Assembly (NCBI GenBank): GCA_009776715.1
Contig: WRNF01000011.1
Span: 6,229-14,509 of the forward strand
DNA length: 8,281 bases
Direction: 5' to 3'
Source of the DNA: Treponema sp.
GTDB taxonomy: Bacteria; Spirochaetota; Spirochaetia; Treponematales; Breznakiellaceae
Part shown: positions 4,964-8,281 of the stretch, piece after piece
Layout: every line of letters begins with the position of its first letter
How positions within the stretch are numbered: position 1 is the stretch's first letter
The notes under the pieces: model-generated
The model's database searches: none
What the model saw: only the letters and a program-made list of their open reading frames with translations
Told to the model about the DNA's origin: nothing
Made by a program: the position numbers and the translations under genes

Positions 4964-7351
4964 TTGCAGAAAAAGGGAAAAAAAACATGGTTCACAGCAT
5001 ACGGCAAAAAAATGAAAAAGCTGCAAACCAGGTTTATAGACATAAAAGCTAAAAATTTTAAATCCCGCCTGGCGGCGCTTCTTAGCGCTGGTTTATTGGG
5101 AGCTTTTTCGCTTGTCTTGACCCTGTCGCTTATCGGTTCCGTTTTCGATATTAAGGCAATTAATCCGTTATTCGGATCCTTTTTTTCCAATACTTATGGG
5201 ATTCTTGCGTTTTTTATTCCGGCTTTTTTCGGTTATGCCGCTTTTCTTTTAGCCGATCCGCGCTGGAAACCAGAGAGGTTGTATATTTTAGGGGTGTCGT
5301 TATTTCCTTTTTTAACACTTGGAATAGGTTTTATCATTACCCGTGATTTTGAATTTTTTTCAATAAACTCATCCTTTTTAAGCGTTATTGGAAAAATTGG
5401 CTTTGGTTTTTTTATTGTTTTTATTACTTTGCTGGAGCTTGTCTTTTTAAGGCTTTTGTGGAACAGATTATTTCCTCTGATTAATATCAACGGAAAAAAG
5501 AAAAGAATATGGCGCAGTAAAAAAGGGCCAATGCTTCTGCCGCCGCCAAAGCCGAATTTAAAGCAAGTGTATACCGATGCCGCTTCCGGTTATATAAGAA
5601 TGACAAAGCCTGCTGACAATGAAGAAAATGAGAGTGATCAAATAGATGATGAAAATGACGATGATGGAATAAACGATGAAATAAATGACGAAAATGAAAA
5701 TAATGATACAGCAGAAACAATAGAACTGCATTTGCCTCCAATGCGGCCCTTGCATACTCCGCTTGCAATTGAATATCTTGGCGATAAAAAAAAACACTCT
5801 AATGAAAATTACAGCCGAAAACCGGGGAGCTTAACAAACAGCGTGGAACGGGCACTGGAAGAGGCAGAAATTATTGCGGCAATTCATAGTGAAAAGATAC
5901 GTAAAAAATTCTCGGACGCACATTTTTCACATTCCAAAAAACGGAACTACAGCGTGCCCCTGGAAATTCTTAACCAATACCCGGACGGTGAATACTGGGT
6001 TATAGATCAGGCCACCCGCGATGCGGCGCTTATACTTAAAGGAACGCTTGAAGAATTTAAAATTCAGGCGGAGGTTACCGGAATTCGCAAAGGACCGGTA
6101 ATTACCATGTTCGAGATTCTGCCTGCGCCCGGCGTTAAACTTTCCCGCATTGTAAATTTGCAGGACAATATCGCCTTACGTTTGGCTGCGTCATCGGTGC
6201 GCATTGTGGCACCCATTCCTGGAAAGCATGCCGTGGGAATAGAAGTGCCTAATGCAAGGCGGAATATTGTTTCGTTTAGGGAAATTATCGAAGGGGAATT
6301 GCAGCGCGAGGGAAAAAAACCTGAGATTCCTGTTGTCATGGGAAAAAATATTTCCGGCGAAGCGCTGACCATTGATCTTACGCAAACGCCGCATCTGTTA
6401 ATTGCAGGCGCAACAGGCGCCGGTAAATCCGTCTGCGTCAATTCAATAATTCTTTCAATCCTGTATCAACTGTCGCCGTCTGAATGCCGCTTGATTCTTA
6501 TTGACCCAAAAATTGTGGAACTTAAACTGTATAACGATATTCCCCATTTATTAACGCCGGTAATTACCGAACCCAAGCGGGCCTTTCAGGCGCTGCAGTA
6601 CTGTATTTTCGAGATGGAACGCCGGTATGCCTGCCTGGATAAAATGGGGGTAAGGGACATTCGCAATTACAACAAACGGATAAGGGAAAGAAACATCGCT
6701 CAGGAAGCATTGCCGTATATGGTAATAATTATTGATGAATTTGCAGACCTTATGGCAACAACCGGCAAGGAACTGGAATCCACTGTTGCCCGCCTTGCCT
6801 CCATGAGCCGCGCCGTGGGCATTCACCTTGTGCTGGCAACCCAGCGGCCTTCCATTGATGTAATCACCGGGCTTATAAAAGCCAACATTCCCAGCCGCAT
6901 TGCATTTATGGTTGCCAGCAAGATTGATTCAAGGATCATTATCGACATGGTTGGAGCGGAAAAATTGCTGGGCAAAGGCGATATGCTCTATTCCGGCGTT
7001 GTTGATCCCTTTCCCATTCGCATGCAGGGCGCATTTGTTTCGGAAGAAGAAGTCGAGGCGGTAGTAGACCATGTTAAAACATTGGGCGAGCCGGACTATA
7101 TTGACGATGAAATATTTTTCGATGATGATGATGACACTGGGCCTTCGCTTTTTTCAGACGGCGAAGATCCGTTATACGAGAAGGCATTGGAAATTGTGTT
7201 TCAGCAGGGAAAAGCCAGTGCCAGTTTTATACAGCGCCGTTTAAAAATCGGTTATAACCGCGCAGCCCGCCTTGTGGAAGAAATGGAACAAAGAGGTGTT
7301 GTCGGCCCTGCTCAAGGTTCAAAACCAAGAGAACTTTTACGCGGAATGTAA
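4964..7351 (+). CDS. ftsK: FtsK/SpoIIIE-family DNA translocase
   Basis: This membrane-anchored ATPase pumps chromosomal DNA through the closing septum and, in FtsK systems, activates XerCD recombination at dif. The 795-residue length is close to SpoIIIE and far shorter than E. coli FtsK (1329). The N-terminus has about four membrane segments (roughly 36-60, 78-97, 106-126, 138-165). A linker follows with a strongly acidic Asn/Asp/Glu tract at 219-249, encoded by imperfect GATGAA/AATGAC-like repeats at 5618-5710. The motor domain (about 335-705) has Walker A GATGAGKS at 482-489, Walker B IIIDEF at 588-593 and ATQRPS at 625-630. A second acidic run (D720-D724) from GAT repeats leads to the C-terminal winged-helix gamma domain (735-795) with YNRAARLVEEMEQRGVVG and GSKPRELL, which reads chromosome polarity sequences. 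Start is TTG. Confidence 0.96.
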   Translation: MQKKGKKTWFTAYGKKMKKLQTRFIDIKAKNFKSRLAALLSAGLLGAFSLVLTLSLIGSVFDIKAINPLFGSFFSNTYGILAFFIPAFFGYAAFLLADPRWKPERLYILGVSLFPFLTLGIGFIITRDFEFFSINSSFLSVIGKIGFGFFIVFITLLELVFLRLLWNRLFPLININGKKKRIWRSKKGPMLLPPPKPNLKQVYTDAASGYIRMTKPADNEENESDQIDDENDDDGINDEINDENENNDTAETIELHLPPMRPLHTPLAIEYLGDKKKHSNENYSRKPGSLTNSVERALEEAEIIAAIHSEKIRKKFSDAHFSHSKKRNYSVPLEILNQYPDGEYWVIDQATRDAALILKGTLEEFKIQAEVTGIRKGPVITMFEILPAPGVKLSRIVNLQDNIALRLAASSVRIVAPIPGKHAVGIEVPNARRNIVSFREIIEGELQREGKKPEIPVVMGKNISGEALTIDLTQTPHLLIAGATGAGKSVCVNSIILSILYQLSPSECRLILIDPKIVELKLYNDIPHLLTPVITEPKRAFQALQYCIFEMERRYACLDKMGVRDIRNYNKRIRERNIAQEALPYMVIIIDEFADLMATTGKELESTVARLASMSRAVGIHLVLATQRPSIDVITGLIKANIPSRIAFMVASKIDSRIIIDMVGAEKLLGKGDMLYSGVVDPFPIRMQGAFVSEEEVEAVVDHVKTLGEPDYIDDEIFFDDDDDTGPSLFSDGEDPLYEKALEIVFQQGKASASFIQRRLKIGYNRAARLVEEMEQRGVVGPAQGSKPRELLRGM

Positions 7352-7353
7352 CA

Positions 7354-8073
7354 ATGTCTTTTTATCCTCTCCACTATCTGCCTTCCGGCCATGTTATTAT
7401 CATTCCTGAAGACGACTGCGACAGGCTGGTCGACTCCCTGCTTGTAACAAGTTACGCGGAGGAATTTTGCGTGGCGCTTGATTTTGATGAGGATTTTATT
7501 ATCCAGATGATGGAAGCAGGGTTTTTAATTATGTCCGCTGAATTTAAGGAACCCGGGGTTGAAGAAAAAGCCCCTTTTTATTTACTGCTTCCCAAGCTTC
7601 ACCTAACAAGGTCGACGCTGTTTTTTTCTGATCTGCATATCAAAAAAAGCATCATTCGTTTTCTGCCCCGGTATGAGCTGCATGTAGACAGGGATTTTGA
7701 TTGCATCCTTGATGCCTGCGTAGAGACCCACGGTTCTGACTGGCTTACCCCGCCTCTTGTGGAAATGCTTAAGCGCCTGCACCGGAAAAAAGGCATACGG
7801 ACAAAACCTGTTTCTTTCGGAGTGTACCGGGACGGCGAACTTAAAGCAGGCGAAATAGGGATAGTCATGGGGAGAGTGTATACCAGTTATTCCGGTTATT
7901 GCAGGGAAAATAACGCGGGAACTGTGCAGATGATCCTTATGGCCCAATGGCTCAGTGAAACAGGTTTTGCTTTTCTTGATTTTGGAATGCCCCTGGATTA
8001 TAAAACTAATTTGGGAGCCAGGAATATTGATCCGCCTTCGTTTGTAGAGTTGTTTCGCTCAAGCCGGGATTAA
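7354..8073 (+). CDS. Divergent leucyl/phenylalanyl-tRNA-protein transferase (Aat) family protein
   Basis: Aat transfers Leu or Phe from tRNA to N-terminal Arg or Lys of proteins, marking them for ClpS/ClpAP. The 239 residues are the usual size and align by eye over almost the whole length with E. coli Aat. DFDEDFIIQMMEAGFLIMS (43-61) matches the GDLSPARLLMAYQRGIFPW region, LHIKKSIIRF (94-103) matches LHISRSMKRF, and DWLTPPLVEMLKRLH (129-143) matches TWITRGVVEAYHRLH. DYKTNLGA (215-222) matches NDHTASLGA. The FPW and WWSPDPR strings are lost. Of the E. coli catalytic residues E156, D186 and Q188, only the aspartate remains (D209); the others are about Y179 and G211. It starts 2 bases after ftsK, with GGAA at 7343-7346, so it is probably cotranscribed. 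It belongs to the family, but whether it has aminoacyl-transferase activity is open; it could be a GNAT-fold protein with another role. Confidence 0.75.
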   Translation: MSFYPLHYLPSGHVIIIPEDDCDRLVDSLLVTSYAEEFCVALDFDEDFIIQMMEAGFLIMSAEFKEPGVEEKAPFYLLLPKLHLTRSTLFFSDLHIKKSIIRFLPRYELHVDRDFDCILDACVETHGSDWLTPPLVEMLKRLHRKKGIRTKPVSFGVYRDGELKAGEIGIVMGRVYTSYSGYCRENNAGTVQMILMAQWLSETGFAFLDFGMPLDYKTNLGARNIDPPSFVELFRSSRD

Positions 8074-8194
8074 ACCGCCGCACCTGCTTGCGCCTGACTG
8101 TCCTGTCTACCGACAGTCAGGCACAGACAGGGCAGGCAGGCCGCCACCGCAGCGAACCATCTACAAGGTAACTTTTGAAACTATAGTTAATAGC
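8074..8194. other. Non-coding spacer downstream of the Aat-like gene
   Basis: Apart from the stem-loop described separately, this stretch holds GC-rich Gly/Cys-like CAGGCAGG repeats up to about 8155 and then AT-rich DNA from about 8160. I see no convincing reading frame, ribosome site, tRNA or RNA gene in it. The change from GC-rich to AT-rich marks a boundary between two unlike repeat tracts. Confidence 0.5.
8092..8131. repeat. 11-bp stem-loop with a competing partner strand after the Aat-like gene
   Basis: GCCTGACTGTC (8092-8102) pairs exactly with GACAGTCAGGC (8112-8122) around a 9-base loop CTGTCTACC. The loop's CTGTCT (8103-8108) is also complementary to AGACAG (8125-8130) just beyond the stem, so two pairings compete. 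No T run follows, so it is a poor intrinsic terminator, although it lies 18 bases after the stop codon of the Aat-like gene. A GGCAGGCAGGC tract follows at 8131-8141. It may be part of a dispersed palindromic repeat. Confidence 0.55.
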
Positions 8195-8281
8195 CCACGG
8201 ATTTACACGGATTATCACGGATTATTTTTAAATTTTAATTCTTAAAATCCGTGGAAATCCGTAAAATCCGTGAAAATCCGT
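8195..8281. repeat. Opposed arrays of ACGGATT units with about 10-base period
   Basis: CACGGATT occurs three times at 8196-8203, 8206-8213 and 8216-8223, exactly 10 bases apart. After an AT-only spacer the inverse unit AATCCGT occurs four times at 8246-8252, 8256-8262, 8265-8271 and 8275-8281, spaced 10, 9 and 10. The two arms can pair into a long imperfect hairpin (8197-8203 with 8265-8271, 8207-8213 with 8256-8262, 8217-8223 with 8246-8252). The last unit touches the window edge, so the repeat may continue. It is non-coding. Function is unknown; a multi-site protein-binding element or a dispersed repeat are both possible. Confidence 0.85.

Noticed and set aside
5487..5797. Two overlapping - strand frames rich in His and Phe opposite the ftsK linker.
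   Set aside because: They are complements of the acidic Asp/Glu/Asn codon repeats (GAT, GAA, AAT) of ftsK and have no supporting signals.
6643..6656. G-rich string GGGGGTAAGGG inside ftsK resembling a KOPS polarity site.
   Set aside because: It does not match GGGNAGGG exactly (an extra base is needed) and it is explained by coding for MGVRD.

Overview
The window is a chromosomal segment that looks like a spirochaete, most likely Treponema-like. The evidence is the motA-motB-fliL-fliY flagellar gene order, a full-length FliY-type switch protein, A/T-rich spacers and strong GGAGG ribosome sites. Family assignments come from reading conserved motifs by eye, not from a database search. All genes lie on the + strand and there is no phage, transposase, CRISPR array, rRNA or tRNA gene.

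Region 1 (1-2674) is a flagellar motor block: the last 25 codons of motA, then motB, a possible 46-codon small ORF, fliL and fliY. MotA and MotB form the stator, FliL supports the stator, and FliY is part of the C-ring switch. Treponemes normally have fliM between fliL and fliY and the fliO/P/Q/R export genes after fliY. Here fliM is absent and fliY is followed 8 bases later by prfA.

Region 2 (2683-4679) is a translation-termination pair. prfA encodes peptide chain release factor 1 and prmC encodes the methyltransferase that modifies the glutamine of its GGQ motif. The stop and start codons overlap (TAATG), so the two are probably translated together. Base composition climbs sharply within prfA.

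Region 3 (4680-4963) is a 284-base spacer. It holds a GC-richer stretch that reads on the - strand like the tail of a lost gene, a perfect 14-bp stem-loop, a possible promoter and the ribosome site of ftsK.

Region 4 (4964-8073) holds ftsK, a SpoIIIE-sized DNA translocase, and 2 bases later a divergent member of the leucyl/phenylalanyl-tRNA-protein transferase (Aat) family. By eye alignment the latter has lost two of the three catalytic residues described in E. coli Aat, so its activity is uncertain.

Region 5 (8074-8281) is non-coding and repeat-rich. It has an 11-bp stem-loop with a competing partner strand, then a striking set of ACGGATT units spaced about 10 bases apart as two opposed arms, running to the window edge.

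No clearly new multi-gene system is visible. The items most worth following up are the Aat-like protein with altered active site, the 10-base-period inverted repeat, the reorganised flagellar locus lacking fliM, and the - strand gene remnant beside the stem-loop.
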